Assembly: GCF_007855645.1 (NCBI RefSeq)
Contig: NZ_CP042263.1
Coordinates: forward strand, 248,001 to 312,000
Length of the DNA stretch: 64,000 bases
DNA from: Qingshengfaniella alkalisoli
Lineage (GTDB): Bacteria > Pseudomonadota > Alphaproteobacteria > Rhodobacterales > Rhodobacteraceae
Direction of reading: 5' to 3'
Shown here: piece after piece, positions 45,873 to 54,914 of the stretch
How positions within the stretch are numbered: position 1 is the stretch's first letter
Layout: every line of letters begins with the position of its first letter
The notes under the pieces: generated by a model
The model's database searches: none
The model's input: the letters and a program-made list of their open reading frames with translations, nothing else
Told to the model about the DNA's origin: nothing
Translations under genes and position numbers: made by a program

Positions 45873-46793
45873 ATGACCAATCTGTTCCTGTTACAAGTGC
45901 TGAACGGTGTTCAGCTGGGTATCCTGCTGTTTCTGATTTCCGCGGGTTTGACGCTCGTGTTCGGAATCATGGATTTCGTGAACCTCGCCCATGGTGCGCT
46001 CTACATGATCGGGGCGTATCTGCTGGCAAGCTTCAGCGCGGTAACCGGCAGCTACGGCGCGGGGCTATTGCTGGCGCTGCCGGCGATCCTGGTCGTTGGG
46101 TTAATGCTGGAAAGGTTGGTGTTTCGAAGACTTTATGAGAGGTCGCATCTGGATCAGGTTCTCGCCACATTTGGGCTGATCCTGATCATCACGGAAGGGG
46201 TGGAGATCATCTGGGGGCCCTCCCCTCTGACCGCGCCGATGCCTGCAATCCTGTCAGGGTCGATCCCGCTGATTGGCCCGCTGAAATACCCTGTTTACCG
46301 CCTGGCTGTCATCGCCGTTGGGCTTCTGGTTGCTCTGGGTCTGTATCTGTTGATCCGCCATACCCGCATCGGCATGCGGTTGCGGGCGGGCGCGACGAAC
46401 CGACCGATGCTGTCGGCGCTTGGTGTCGATGTAAACCGCCTGTTCACCTTCGTTTTCGGCTTCGGCGCGTTGCTGGCAGGCTTGGCCGGCGCGCTGGTCG
46501 CACCGATCCTGTCGGTCGATAGCGGGATGGGTGAAAGCGTGCTGATCCTCGCCTTCGTCGTCATCGTGATCGGCGGCATCGGGTCCGTCAAAGGCGCATT
46601 CGTCGCTGCGCTGATGGTCGGGCTGATCGACACTCTGGGCCGCAGCTTCGGCCCGATCCTGCTGCGCGCTATCTTGGACCCAGCCGCCGCTTCGCAAGCC
46701 GGGCGCACCCTTGCCCCGATGCTGGTCTATTTCCTTATGGCCGCCGTTCTGGTCTGGCGTCCATCCGGTCTGTTCGGACGGGCGCAATCGTGA
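45873..46793 (+). CDS. livH: HAAT-type ABC importer permease LivH-like
   Basis: A 306-aa inner-membrane permease with about eight hydrophobic segments. The N-terminal N-G-V-Q-L-G-x-L-L-F-L-I-S-A-G-L-T-L-V-F-G-I-M and the G-G-I-G-S-V-K-G-A loop (contact to the ATPase) match LivH. It forms the pore with LivM. It is 18 nt after the binding-protein gene; its stop overlaps the next start (GTGA). Confidence 0.88.
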   Translation: MTNLFLLQVLNGVQLGILLFLISAGLTLVFGIMDFVNLAHGALYMIGAYLLASFSAVTGSYGAGLLLALPAILVVGLMLERLVFRRLYERSHLDQVLATFGLILIITEGVEIIWGPSPLTAPMPAILSGSIPLIGPLKYPVYRLAVIAVGLLVALGLYLLIRHTRIGMRLRAGATNRPMLSALGVDVNRLFTFVFGFGALLAGLAGALVAPILSVDSGMGESVLILAFVVIVIGGIGSVKGAFVAALMVGLIDTLGRSFGPILLRAILDPAAASQAGRTLAPMLVYFLMAAVLVWRPSGLFGRAQS

Positions 46794-47740
46794 CCCACGC
46801 TATGGAAGCCCGCAGCAAGGTTGCGCTCGTCCTGTTCGCCGCCTTCGCAACAGTGCCTGTGCTTGCCGCGCTGCTGGACGATCCGTTCCTGCTGGTCATC
46901 GCCACGCGCATGCTGGCCTTTGCCATCGCCGCGATGGCGCTGGATCTGATCCTTGGCTTCGGCGCGATGGTGTCCTTCGGCCACGCCGCCTATCTGGGGT
47001 TCGGCGCCTATGCCGTTGCGATCCTCAGCCGGTTCGGGATCACCGACCTGTTCGCGCATCTGGCGCTGGGGGTGACCTTGTCGGCCCTGTTCGCCCTGCC
47101 CACCGGCGCGCTGTCGCTGCGCACACGCGGTGTCTATTTCATCATGATCACGCTGGCCTTCGGGCAGATGGCGTATTTCTTCTTCGTGTCGCTGTCGGCC
47201 CTCGGCGGCGACGACGGGGTGACGTTGCCCATGCGGTCCACCCTGTTCGGGCAGCCCGTACTGGAAAACGACCTGACGCTGTTCTGTGTCGCGCTGGGGC
47301 TGCTCATTGCCCTTTATGCGCTGTGCAGCGCCATTGTCGGATCGCGTTTCGGGCGCGTCCTGACCGGCACCCGCGAGAATATCACCAGGATGGAAGCCAT
47401 CGGCTTTTCTCCTTTTCGCTATCAGTTGACGGCCTATGTCATTTCCGGATGCATCACATCTGTCGCGGGTGTCTTGCTGGCCAACCAGGCCGAATTCGTT
47501 TCCCCCGCCTTCATGAACTGGCATCGCTCGGGCGAATTGATCGTCATGGTCGTTCTGGGTGGCATCGGCACACTGACAGGCGCGATTGGCGGTGCGGTGA
47601 TTGCACTTCTTCTGGAAGAATGGTTCGGCATGCTGACCGACCACTGGCCGCTGCTGTTCGGGCTGGTGCTGGTGCTGGTTGTGCTGTTTTCCCCCGGAGG
47701 TCTGACGGGTGCCTTGCGCAAACTGCGGAGAGGCCAATGA
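46790..47740 (+). CDS. livM: HAAT-type ABC importer permease LivM-like
   Basis: A 316-aa permease with about eight to ten membrane segments and the family loops S-F-G-H-A-A-Y-L-G-F-G-A-Y and G-G-I-G-T-L-T-G-A-I-G. The apparent start is GTG at 46790, overlapping the livH stop; an ATG at 46802 is the alternative. It overlaps livG by 4 nt. Confidence 0.88.
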   Translation: MTHAMEARSKVALVLFAAFATVPVLAALLDDPFLLVIATRMLAFAIAAMALDLILGFGAMVSFGHAAYLGFGAYAVAILSRFGITDLFAHLALGVTLSALFALPTGALSLRTRGVYFIMITLAFGQMAYFFFVSLSALGGDDGVTLPMRSTLFGQPVLENDLTLFCVALGLLIALYALCSAIVGSRFGRVLTGTRENITRMEAIGFSPFRYQLTAYVISGCITSVAGVLLANQAEFVSPAFMNWHRSGELIVMVVLGGIGTLTGAIGGAVIALLLEEWFGMLTDHWPLLFGLVLVLVVLFSPGGLTGALRKLRRGQ

Positions 47741-48483
47741 CCGCGCTGTCAGTTCGAAACCTGCGCAAGTCCTTCGGCGCCCTGCAGGTCACCGATGACG
47801 TAAATCTCGACGTGACCGAAGGCAGCTTGCACGCGCTGATCGGACCCAACGGCGCGGGCAAGACCACGCTGATCCACCAGCTTTGCGGCCAACTTGGCCC
47901 CGACGATGGGACAGTTTCGTTTTTCGGCACCGACGTCACCGATCTGGACATGCCGCACCGCGCACGGCTGGGGCTGGCACGGTCGTTCCAGATCACCTCG
48001 GTTCTGCCCCGCTTCACGGTTCGCGACAACGTGGCCCTGGCGGTGCAGGCGCGATCCGGATCGAGCTTTCGCTTCTTTCGTCCCGCCAAGCACGAACGCG
48101 CACTGAATGATCAATCCATGGCGGCGCTGACGGATGTTGGCCTGACCGACCGTGCAAACGACCTGGCCGGCGCGTTATCGCATGGCGAGCAGAGGCAGTT
48201 GGAAATCGCCATCGCACTCGCCACCCGACCCCGCATGCTTTTACTGGACGAACCCCTGGCAGGCACAGGGCCCGAGGAGGCCGACGCCCTGGTTGACCTG
48301 CTGCTGAAGTTGAAAGGACAACTCAGCATCCTTCTGGTCGAACATGACATGAACGCGGTGTTTGCCCTGGCCGACAAGATTTCCGTGCTGGTCTATGGCC
48401 GCCTGATCGCCACCGGACCGGGCGCGGATATCCGCCGAAACCGAGAGGTGCGCGAGGCCTATCTGGGCGAGGATGCGTCCTGA
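47737..48483 (+). CDS. livG: HAAT-type ABC importer ATPase LivG-like
   Basis: A 248-aa ABC ATPase. Walker A is GPNGAGKTT, the signature is L-S-H-G-E-Q-R-Q-L, and Walker B is L-L-L-D-E-P-L-A-G. The insertion D-L-D-M-P-H-R-A-R-L-G-L-A-R-S-F-Q and the C-terminal Y-L-G-E-D match the LivG branch. The signature has the H in place of the usual G (LSHGE), common in this branch. Start ATG at 47737 overlaps livM; its stop overlaps livF by one base (TGATG). Confidence 0.9.
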   Translation: MTALSVRNLRKSFGALQVTDDVNLDVTEGSLHALIGPNGAGKTTLIHQLCGQLGPDDGTVSFFGTDVTDLDMPHRARLGLARSFQITSVLPRFTVRDNVALAVQARSGSSFRFFRPAKHERALNDQSMAALTDVGLTDRANDLAGALSHGEQRQLEIAIALATRPRMLLLDEPLAGTGPEEADALVDLLLKLKGQLSILLVEHDMNAVFALADKISVLVYGRLIATGPGADIRRNREVREAYLGEDAS

Positions 48484-49175
48484 TGCTGACCGTCACCGAT
48501 CTGCACACCGCCTACGGCGACAGCCGCGTCCTGTTTGGTGTCGATCTGCACGTGGGCGCGGGCGAGGTTGCAACGCTTCTGGGCCGCAACGGGATGGGCA
48601 AGACGACAACCATCCATTCGATCTTCGGCCTGATCCCGGTGCAAAAAGGTGCCGTCTCGCTTGGCGGCATCCGATTGTCCGGCACGCCGTCCCATCGACG
48701 GGCAGCAGCGGGGCTTGGACTGGTGCCGGAGGGGCGCCAGGTTTTTCCGACGCTGACCGTGCACGAGAACCTGGTCGCGACTGCGCGACCCGAATCCGGC
48801 GGCTGGACTTCCGAGCGCATCTACGACCTGTTTCCCGGACTTGCCGCGCGGCGTGACAATTTCGGAAACCAGCTATCTGGCGGCGAACAGCAAATGCTTG
48901 CCATCGGACGGGCACTGATGACCAATCCCCGGCTGCTGGTGCTGGATGAGGCCACGGAGGGACTTGCCCCTCTCATCCGTCAAACCATTTGGGACTGCCT
49001 GTCCCTGCTGAAATCGCAAGGGCAGTCCATTCTCGTGATCGACAAGAATGTGGATGCGCTGACGCGCATCGCCGACCGGCATCACGTTCTGGAAAAGGGA
49101 AAAGTGGTCTGGCAGGGCACGAATGCCGCGTTTCTGGCCGCAAACGACATCCGCGAACGTTACCTGCACCTGTAA
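48483..49175 (+). CDS. livF: HAAT-type ABC importer ATPase LivF-like
   Basis: A 230-aa ABC ATPase. Walker A is G-R-N-G-M-G-K-T-T, signature L-S-G-G-E-Q-Q-M-L and Walker B L-V-L-D-E-A-T-E-G. The LivF trait V-P-E-G-R-Q-V-F follows the first lobe. It forms the ATPase heterodimer with LivG. It is the last gene of the importer and ends 40 nt before mmsA on the opposite strand. Confidence 0.9.
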   Translation: MLTVTDLHTAYGDSRVLFGVDLHVGAGEVATLLGRNGMGKTTTIHSIFGLIPVQKGAVSLGGIRLSGTPSHRRAAAGLGLVPEGRQVFPTLTVHENLVATARPESGGWTSERIYDLFPGLAARRDNFGNQLSGGEQQMLAIGRALMTNPRLLVLDEATEGLAPLIRQTIWDCLSLLKSQGQSILVIDKNVDALTRIADRHHVLEKGKVVWQGTNAAFLAANDIRERYLHL

Positions 49176-49180
49176 GGAAA

Positions 49181-49206
49181 GGGCCACCGAAACGTTCCGG
49201 CGGCCC
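49181..49206. terminator. Hairpin between convergent livF and mmsA
   Basis: GGGCC and CCG on the left pair with CGG and GGCCC on the right (with one mismatch) around an 8-nt loop. It lies exactly in the 39-nt gap of two converging genes and could act in both directions. No T-tract follows. Confidence 0.5.
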
Positions 49207-49214
49207 GTGTCGGA

Positions 49215-50717
49215 TCAACCCAGCGTCGGCATGACGAATTCAGGGTCCGTCCGCATACCCGTGGGCCAGCGTGTCGTCGTCGTCTTCATGCGGGTATAGA
49301 AGCGAACGCCTTCCATTCCGTGCATGTGGTGGTCACCGAACAACGACGCTTTCCAGCCGCCGAAGCTGTAGAATGCCATCGGAACGGGAATAGGAACGTT
49401 CACACCGACCATGCCGACTTCGATATCCTGGCTGAAGTTGCGCGCCACGTCACCGTCACGCGTGAAGACCGATACCCCGTTGGCATAGCTGTGATCATGG
49501 ATCAGATCGACCGCATCCTGATAACTGTCCCGGCGCACCATCGACAGGACCGGCCCGAAAATCTCGTCCTTCCAGATGGTCATATCGGGCGTGACATTGT
49601 CTATCAGCGTGCCGCCGATGTAATAGCCGTCCTCGTAACCCTGCCGGTCCATCCTGAACCCGCGCCCGTCAACCACGACCTTCGCACCTTCGGATTCGCC
49701 CTTGTCGATATAGCCCGTCACCTTTTCCAGATGCTGCCGGGTGACGAGCGGACCCATGTCGGAACTTCTGTCGGCTGCGGGGCCGATCTTCAGCGCCTCG
49801 ATCTTGGGAATCAGCTTTTCGACCAGGGCGTCTGCAACTGCATCCGTCACCGGAACCGCAACTGAAATGGCCATGCAGCGTTCACCGGCAGACCCATATG
49901 CCGCGCCCATCAATGCGCCCGCGGCCATGTCCAGATCAGCATCCGGCATGATGACCATGTGGTTCTTCGCGCCACCCAGCGCCTGAACACGCTTGCCGTT
50001 GGCCGTGCCGGTCTGATGGATGTATTGTGCAATCGGGGTTGATCCGACGAACGACACCGCCTTGACGTCCGGATGGTCAAGCAGCGCATCGACGGCAACT
50101 TTGTCCCCCTGGACGACGTTGAAAACACCCTCGGGCAGGCCCGCCTCCGCCAGCCATTCGCCCAACAGAATGGAGGCGGACGGATCACGCTCGGATGGCT
50201 TCAGAATGAAGGTGTTTCCACAGGCAATCGCGACGGGGAACATCCACATCGGCACCATCGCCGGAAAGTTGAACGGAGTGATACCCGCGACCACGCCAAG
50301 CGATTGGCGGATCATATGCGTATCGACACCAGTGCCGACATTCTCGGAGAACTCGCCCTTCAGGAAAGTCGGCGCGGCGGTGGCAAATTCCACAACTTCC
50401 AGCCCGCGCGTAACCTCGCCTAGCGCATCATCATGTGTTTTGCCGTGTTCGCGGCTGATCGCCTCGGCCAGTTCATCGGCCCGCTCCCAAAGGATGGACT
50501 TGAACTTGTCGAGGACGCGCGCACGCCGCAACGCCGGTGTCTTCGACCATTCCGGCCACGCGGCTTTCGCGGCGGCGACCACCTGGCCAACCTCTTCGAC
50601 CGAGGCTAACGCGACCTGCGTTTCGCTTGCGCCCGTAGCAGGGTTGAAGACTGGCTGCTGACGCCCCGAAGTACCCGCAACCTTTGTATTGTTGATGAAA
50701 TGCCCGATCTCGGCCAT
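49215..50717 (-). CDS. mmsA: CoA-acylating methylmalonate-semialdehyde dehydrogenase
   Basis: A 500-aa aldehyde dehydrogenase of the MmsA type. Features are G-I-T-P-F-N-F-P-A-M-V-P, GGAKNH in place of the usual Glu motif, and the nucleophile Cys in GSAGERCMA. It converts (methyl)malonate semialdehyde plus CoA and NAD to propanoyl- or acetyl-CoA, in valine or myo-inositol breakdown. The start at 50717 is fixed by GGAGG 7 nt upstream. It converges on the importer, and an upstream palindrome is at 50794-50815. No other valine or inositol gene is nearby. Confidence 0.9.
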   Translation of the reverse strand: MAEIGHFINNTKVAGTSGRQQPVFNPATGASETQVALASVEEVGQVVAAAKAAWPEWSKTPALRRARVLDKFKSILWERADELAEAISREHGKTHDDALGEVTRGLEVVEFATAAPTFLKGEFSENVGTGVDTHMIRQSLGVVAGITPFNFPAMVPMWMFPVAIACGNTFILKPSERDPSASILLGEWLAEAGLPEGVFNVVQGDKVAVDALLDHPDVKAVSFVGSTPIAQYIHQTGTANGKRVQALGGAKNHMVIMPDADLDMAAGALMGAAYGSAGERCMAISVAVPVTDAVADALVEKLIPKIEALKIGPAADRSSDMGPLVTRQHLEKVTGYIDKGESEGAKVVVDGRGFRMDRQGYEDGYYIGGTLIDNVTPDMTIWKDEIFGPVLSMVRRDSYQDAVDLIHDHSYANGVSVFTRDGDVARNFSQDIEVGMVGVNVPIPVPMAFYSFGGWKASLFGDHHMHGMEGVRFYTRMKTTTTRWPTGMRTDPEFVMPTLG

Positions 50718-50793
50718 CTGAAAACCTCCACCTAATGTCGGACGCAGAAAACCATGAAAGGTTTCTGCATAGCAATCCAAATGAAAGGAAACC

Positions 50794-50815
50794 CGATATG
50801 CGAATTTGCATATCG
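50794..50815. promoter_or_regulatory. 22-bp inverted repeat between mmsA and hemP
   Basis: CGATATGC and GCATATCG are perfect 8-bp arms around GAATTT. The site lies 77 bp before mmsA and 118 bp before hemP, both transcribed away from it, so it is a candidate operator. It does not match the FnrL, Irr or Fur sites that I know. The surrounding 50780-50932 region is AT-rich and must hold both promoters. Confidence 0.5.
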
Positions 50816-50932
50816 CGCCAAAAGTAACAAAGCAAAATAATCAGGATTGAAATACCTAATTAAATCGCTAAACTATACAGAGCGTCACAGACAGGCGCTG
50901 GAATCGAAAACCGACAGGACGAGACATCACCA

Positions 50933-51109
50933 ATGAACGCCTATTCAAATGTTCCGCCCCTCGCCACCATGCCCCACGCCACGCAATCGCTGCCGGTATT
51001 CGACGCGCGCGATCTGACCCAGGACGGCACACAAGCCAATATCCTGCTGGACGATCAGGTCTATGTGTTGCGCATCACCCGAGCCGGCAAGCTGATCCTG
51101 ACAAAATGA
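50933..51109 (+). CDS. hemP: Hemin uptake protein HemP
   Basis: A 58-aa protein whose C terminus, Y-V-L-R-I-T-R-A-G-K-L-I-L-T-K, is the HemP family signature. The N-terminal part is variable, as in the family. HemP is a small regulator or accessory of haem uptake (an activator of haem receptor expression in some proteobacteria). No hmu/hem transport genes are near it, so it is an orphan copy. It is followed by a hairpin terminator and lies between divergent mmsA and convergent galM. The ribosome site is weak (GACGAG upstream). Confidence 0.85.
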   Translation: MNAYSNVPPLATMPHATQSLPVFDARDLTQDGTQANILLDDQVYVLRITRAGKLILTK

Positions 51110-51110
51110 T

Positions 51111-51133
51111 CGAGGACGCATCTCGCGTCCTCG
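51111..51133 (+). terminator. Strong hairpin terminator after hemP
   Basis: CGAGGACGC and GCGTCCTCG form a perfect 9-bp stem with the 5-nt loop ATCTC, starting 2 nt after the hemP stop. There is no T-tract, but position and stability suggest termination, probably also for galM coming from the other side. Confidence 0.6.
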
Positions 51134-51157
51134 CCCCGGCTTGCAAGCGACCACTCG

Positions 51158-52171
51158 TTACCGGCTGAAGGTATAAGTGGTCACCTGTTCGTAACGCTCG
51201 CCTTCGCGCAGAACGATTGACGGGAAGTCTGGCTTGTTCGGCGCGTCGGGCCAGCACTGGGCCTCCATTGCCAGTCCGCAATAGGGGCCGTATTCCTCAC
51301 CCGCATGGTTCTTGGCCTTGCCCGGTGCCTGCCGCTTCGCGTCATAAACCTGAAGCCCGGGTTCGGTTGACGCCATATCCATGGATATGCCCGAGGTGCC
51401 CGTCAGACGTGCAATAGGCGTGACGGCCCGCTTACCATCGGCCAGGCAGAAATTCGTGTCATAGTGCGGGTCATCACCCGGCGACAGAGCGCGCCCGTCA
51501 CGCAAGTCGAATCCGGTTCCCTCCACATCGCGCAACTCGCCCGTCACCATTGCGTCGTCATCCGCAACGCAGTACCGATCGGCCGCGATCCGCAGCGTGT
51601 GCCCGGCATAGCTGGGCGTGCCATCCATATTCCAATAGCTGTGATTGGCAAAGTTGACCCATGTTGTCTTATCCGTTGTCGCCGACACGGTCATCGACAG
51701 CCGGGTGCCGTCCAGGGCGAACCGCGCCCGGACGTCTCGATTGCCGGGAAAGCCACCGTCGCCATCTGACAGCTTCAGCGTGAACTCGACCTCGGTCTCG
51801 CTGCGCTCGGCAATGGTCCAGATCTTCGCGGATGTCGACGCCTTGCCACTGTGCAACGTGATGCGCCTGTCCTGATTTGGATCGAAGCTGTAGCTTTGTC
51901 CGCTCAATTCAGCCTTTGCGCCCGAAATCCGGTTCACCACAGGCCCGACCAAAGCACCGAAATAGGCCATTCCGTCTAGGTAGGGCGCAAGATCATTCGC
52001 CCCAAGGGTCAGCGAATACGGCACATCCTTCAGGCGAACATCCTGCAATATCGCTCCGCGCGTCAGCATCGCGACGGTCAGTTCTCCATTTGACAGCACC
52101 ACGCGATCCACACGGTTTCCGTCCTGATCGCTTCCGAACTCATACACGCCCGGTGACATTTCCAGTCCCAT
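51158..52171 (-). CDS. galM: Aldose 1-epimerase (galactose mutarotase)
   Basis: A 337-aa GalM. Catalytic features are visible: R in V-N-R-I-S, His in T-L-H-S-G, His in N-F-A-N-H-S-Y-W-N and the catalytic Glu in A-M-E-A-Q-C-W-P-D. It interconverts alpha and beta anomers of hexoses. GGGGA precedes the ATG at 52171. It lies 26 nt after the DgoK-like gene in the same direction, consistent with a galactose or galactonate pathway. It converges on hemP. Confidence 0.88.
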   Translation of the reverse strand: MGLEMSPGVYEFGSDQDGNRVDRVVLSNGELTVAMLTRGAILQDVRLKDVPYSLTLGANDLAPYLDGMAYFGALVGPVVNRISGAKAELSGQSYSFDPNQDRRITLHSGKASTSAKIWTIAERSETEVEFTLKLSDGDGGFPGNRDVRARFALDGTRLSMTVSATTDKTTWVNFANHSYWNMDGTPSYAGHTLRIAADRYCVADDDAMVTGELRDVEGTGFDLRDGRALSPGDDPHYDTNFCLADGKRAVTPIARLTGTSGISMDMASTEPGLQVYDAKRQAPGKAKNHAGEEYGPYCGLAMEAQCWPDAPNKPDFPSIVLREGERYEQVTTYTFSR

Positions 52172-52197
52172 CAGCCCTATCCCCTAAGTATCTAATG

Positions 52198-53025
52198 TTA
52201 TGATGTTTTCATCGAACGTCGCGCCGCGGCAAGGCCCGCGCAAATCGCCGTTTCCGCGTCGGTCTGTATCGGCGCAACACCCTGTCGTTCCAATGCCGCG
52301 ACATAATCCGCCTGACGCGGCCCGTCCGCGATGACCGCAACCTGCCGGCCAAGCCAGAACGGGCGGGCCGCGCCCAGTTCCATCCCGATGAACGCACCAC
52401 GAAGTCGCGCGTTCATCGCGCTTCCGTCCAACATGCCCATCTGCGCCATGGTCGTCCATTCCGACACGCGCCCTGCCACACGTTCGGGGCGAGCCAAGCC
52501 CTCGTCGACCGCATCCAGAAACTGCCCACCGTGATCGCACTCTTTGTCCAACTTGGTAACGCCAAGCTGCATCCTGCCGGTTGCGAAGGTCTGGAAGCTT
52601 ACCACCTCGCCGGCAGACACCTGAACCCAGCTGGTGGTGTCACCCGCCAGGCAAATGACCCCCTCGTAGTCGTCTGCCAGCCCCAGAAACCCGGCCAGAG
52701 ACGCCGCCTGTGCGTCCAACCTTCCGAAAGGCTGCTCCTGTATCAACGAGGGGAGCACTGACACATTTTCGATCCCGTCAACATGCAATAGCCCAGACGC
52801 AAGGGGTTTCACCGGCACTTGGAGCAGCGCGGGGCGATCCATCAGCCAGCCCGCGCCGGCGAGAACAACCTCTGTTTGCCCGGCCGAGCATGCGCGCAGT
52901 ATCTCGTCGAAGCTCAATTCCGTCGCATCGATGGTCCTGCGGGTTTTCGTGATGCTGCCCTGCATGGTGCGAACCCGCAAACACCCGTCCGCCAGATCAG
53001 CCGCGATCCAGTCCGGGTCAGCCAT
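52198..53025 (-). CDS. dgoK: 2-dehydro-3-deoxygalactonokinase (DgoK-like)
   Basis: A 275-aa DgoK-family kinase, somewhat divergent. The family core is seen in S-V-L-P-S-L-I-Q-E-Q-P-F-G-R-L-D-A-Q, C-L-A-G-D-T-T-S-W-V-Q-V and F-A-T-G-R-M (in typical DgoK: PGTHSKWV and F-x-T-G-E). The change of H to T-T-S in the second motif is notable. It would phosphorylate 2-keto-3-deoxygalactonate in the De Ley-Doudoroff pathway. The neighbour galM supports galactose use; dgoA and dgoD are not in the window. Divergence leaves some doubt about activity. Confidence 0.75.
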   Translation of the reverse strand: MADPDWIAADLADGCLRVRTMQGSITKTRRTIDATELSFDEILRACSAGQTEVVLAGAGWLMDRPALLQVPVKPLASGLLHVDGIENVSVLPSLIQEQPFGRLDAQAASLAGFLGLADDYEGVICLAGDTTSWVQVSAGEVVSFQTFATGRMQLGVTKLDKECDHGGQFLDAVDEGLARPERVAGRVSEWTTMAQMGMLDGSAMNARLRGAFIGMELGAARPFWLGRQVAVIADGPRQADYVAALERQGVAPIQTDAETAICAGLAAARRSMKTS

Positions 53026-53106
53026 GGTGCCCGATCGTCCATTTGTCTGATAAATGAATCATGTGCCGACCATAGGGGCATTGCCCGAACAGTTCCAGCG
53101 GCATTC

Positions 53107-53131
53107 CCGCCCCCATCCGTGACGGGGGCGG
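53107..53131 (-). terminator. Hairpin terminator after lpd
   Basis: CCGCCCCC and GGGGGCGG make a perfect 8-bp GC-rich stem with a 9-nt loop, 8 nt beyond the lpd stop. No T-tract follows. It closes the aceE-aceF-lpd operon before the dgoK start at 53025. Confidence 0.55.
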
Positions 53132-53138
53132 AAGCGTT

Positions 53139-54902
53139 TTACTTGCGCTTCTTCGGCGGCATCAGGTCGGTGATCGTGCCCTCATACATCTCCGCCGCGA
53201 AGTTGATCGTCTCCGACAGGGTCGGGTGCGGATGAATGGTATGACCCAGATCGATCGCGTCCGCGCCCATTTCGATGGCGAGCGCCGCTTCGGCGATCAA
53301 CTCGCCCGCATTCGTGCCCACCATCGCCGCGCCGATGACGCGGTCGTCTTCGGTATCAAAAATGACCTTGGTCATCCCCTCGGTTCGGCCATTGGTCAGC
53401 GCACGGCCCGAGGCTTTCCACGGGATGACGCCCTTGCCGACCTTGTAGCCTTGTTCCTTGGCTTGGGCCTCCGTCAGACCACACCATGCGACCTCGGGGT
53501 CGGTGTAGGCAACTGACGGGATCACGCGCGCATCGAATGCCCGTTTTTCACCGGCTGCAACTTCTGCCGCGACCTTGCCTTCATGCACGGCCTTGTGAGC
53601 AAGCATCGGTTGCCCGACAACATCCCCAATCGCGAAAATATGCGGGATGTTCGTGCGTTGCTGGTGATCGACCTCGATGAAGCCGCGATCGGTAACGGCA
53701 ACGCCTGCCTTTTCGGCGTCGACCAGCTTGCCATTCGGCTTACGCCCGACAGCGACCAGAACCTTGTCGAAAATGGCGGCAGAGTTTTCGCCCTTTTCAT
53801 CCTCGAACGTTACTTTCAGCCCGTTCTTCTGGGCTTTGACATCCGTGACCTTGGTCTTGAGCAGGATATTTTCGTACCGGCCTTCGATCCGGGTCATCAG
53901 CGGTTTGACGATATCTTTGTCGGCACCCGGAATGATCTGGTCCATCAGTTCGACAACTGTCACCTTGGACCCAAGCGCATCATAGACACAGGCCATTTCC
54001 AGACCGATGATGCCACCGCCCAGAACCAGCAATTTTCCGGGCACGTCGGTCAATTCCAGCGCGCCGGTGGAATCGATCACACGATCATCGTCATGAGGAA
54101 CGAATGGCAGCGTGACCGGCTCGGACCCCGCCGCAATAACGCATTGATCGAAGCTGACCTTGGTTATGCCCTCATCGCCTTCAACGGTGATCATGTTGGT
54201 GCCAGAAAACTTGCCATAGCCGTTGACGACCGTGACCTTGCGGGCCTTGGCCAGCCCCTGCAGACCACCGGTCAATTGACCGACGACGCTGTCTTTCCAG
54301 CCGCGTAGCTTGTCCAGGTCGACCTTCGGCTTGGTGAAGGTGATGCCGTGCTCACCCATTTCCTCGGCCTCGGTGATGACCTTGGCCGCGTGCAGCAGTG
54401 CCTTGGACGGGATACAGCCCACATTCAGGCAGACTCCGCCCAAAGTGGGACTGCGTTCGATCAGCACAACCTTCTTGCCAAGATCGGCCGCGCGGAAGGC
54501 CGCCGAATAGCCGCCGGGACCGGAGCCCAGAACCACGACCTCGCCATGCACATCGCCCTGTTCATAGGATTTGGGCAGAGGCGCCATGGATTTGCGCGAC
54601 GGCTCCGACGCCTCTTCCTTGGCATCGGATCTGGGCGATTGCTCGGGCTCTTCGCCGCCGTCATCCCCCGCATCATCGCTTTCCAGCACAACGATCAGCG
54701 TACCTTCGGACACGTTGTCGCCTTCGGAGACCTTGATCTCCTTGACCGTGCCAGCCGCAGGGCTGGGCACTTCCATCGTGGCCTTGTCGGATTCCAGCTC
54801 GATCAGCGGGTCTTCCTTCGCGACGGTGTCACCCACCGAGACGAGGACGCCGACGACGGGAACTTCGTCGAAATCGCCTATATCGGGAACTTTTACATCC
54901 AT
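53139..54902 (-). CDS. lpdA: Dihydrolipoyl dehydrogenase (E3) with N-terminal lipoyl domain
   Basis: A 587-aa E3. Residues 1-78 are a lipoyl domain with the modified Lys (K40) in ESDKATMEV, then an acidic linker (about 80-105), then the flavoprotein. The flavin site is [11 protein letters not shown], the redox disulphide is in [12 protein letters not shown], and the C-terminal [12 protein letters not shown] carries the catalytic His and Glu. It reoxidises dihydrolipoamide of the pyruvate dehydrogenase complex with NAD. The lipoyl domain is nearly the same as that of AceF encoded 12 nt upstream; this layout is known in some proteobacteria and Neisseria. Confidence 0.92.
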   Translation of the reverse strand: MDVKVPDIGDFDEVPVVGVLVSVGDTVAKEDPLIELESDKATMEVPSPAAGTVKEIKVSEGDNVSEGTLIVVLESDDAGDDGGEEPEQSPRSDAKEEASEPSRKSMAPLPKSYEQGDVHGEVVVLGSGPGGYSAAFRAADLGKKVVLIERSPTLGGVCLNVGCIPSKALLHAAKVITEAEEMGEHGITFTKPKVDLDKLRGWKDSVVGQLTGGLQGLAKARKVTVVNGYGKFSGTNMITVEGDEGITKVSFDQCVIAAGSEPVTLPFVPHDDDRVIDSTGALELTDVPGKLLVLGGGIIGLEMACVYDALGSKVTVVELMDQIIPGADKDIVKPLMTRIEGRYENILLKTKVTDVKAQKNGLKVTFEDEKGENSAAIFDKVLVAVGRKPNGKLVDAEKAGVAVTDRGFIEVDHQQRTNIPHIFAIGDVVGQPMLAHKAVHEGKVAAEVAAGEKRAFDARVIPSVAYTDPEVAWCGLTEAQAKEQGYKVGKGVIPWKASGRALTNGRTEGMTKVIFDTEDDRVIGAAMVGTNAGELIAEAALAIEMGADAIDLGHTIHPHPTLSETINFAAEMYEGTITDLMPPKKRK

Positions 54903-54914
54903 CGGATCACCCCC

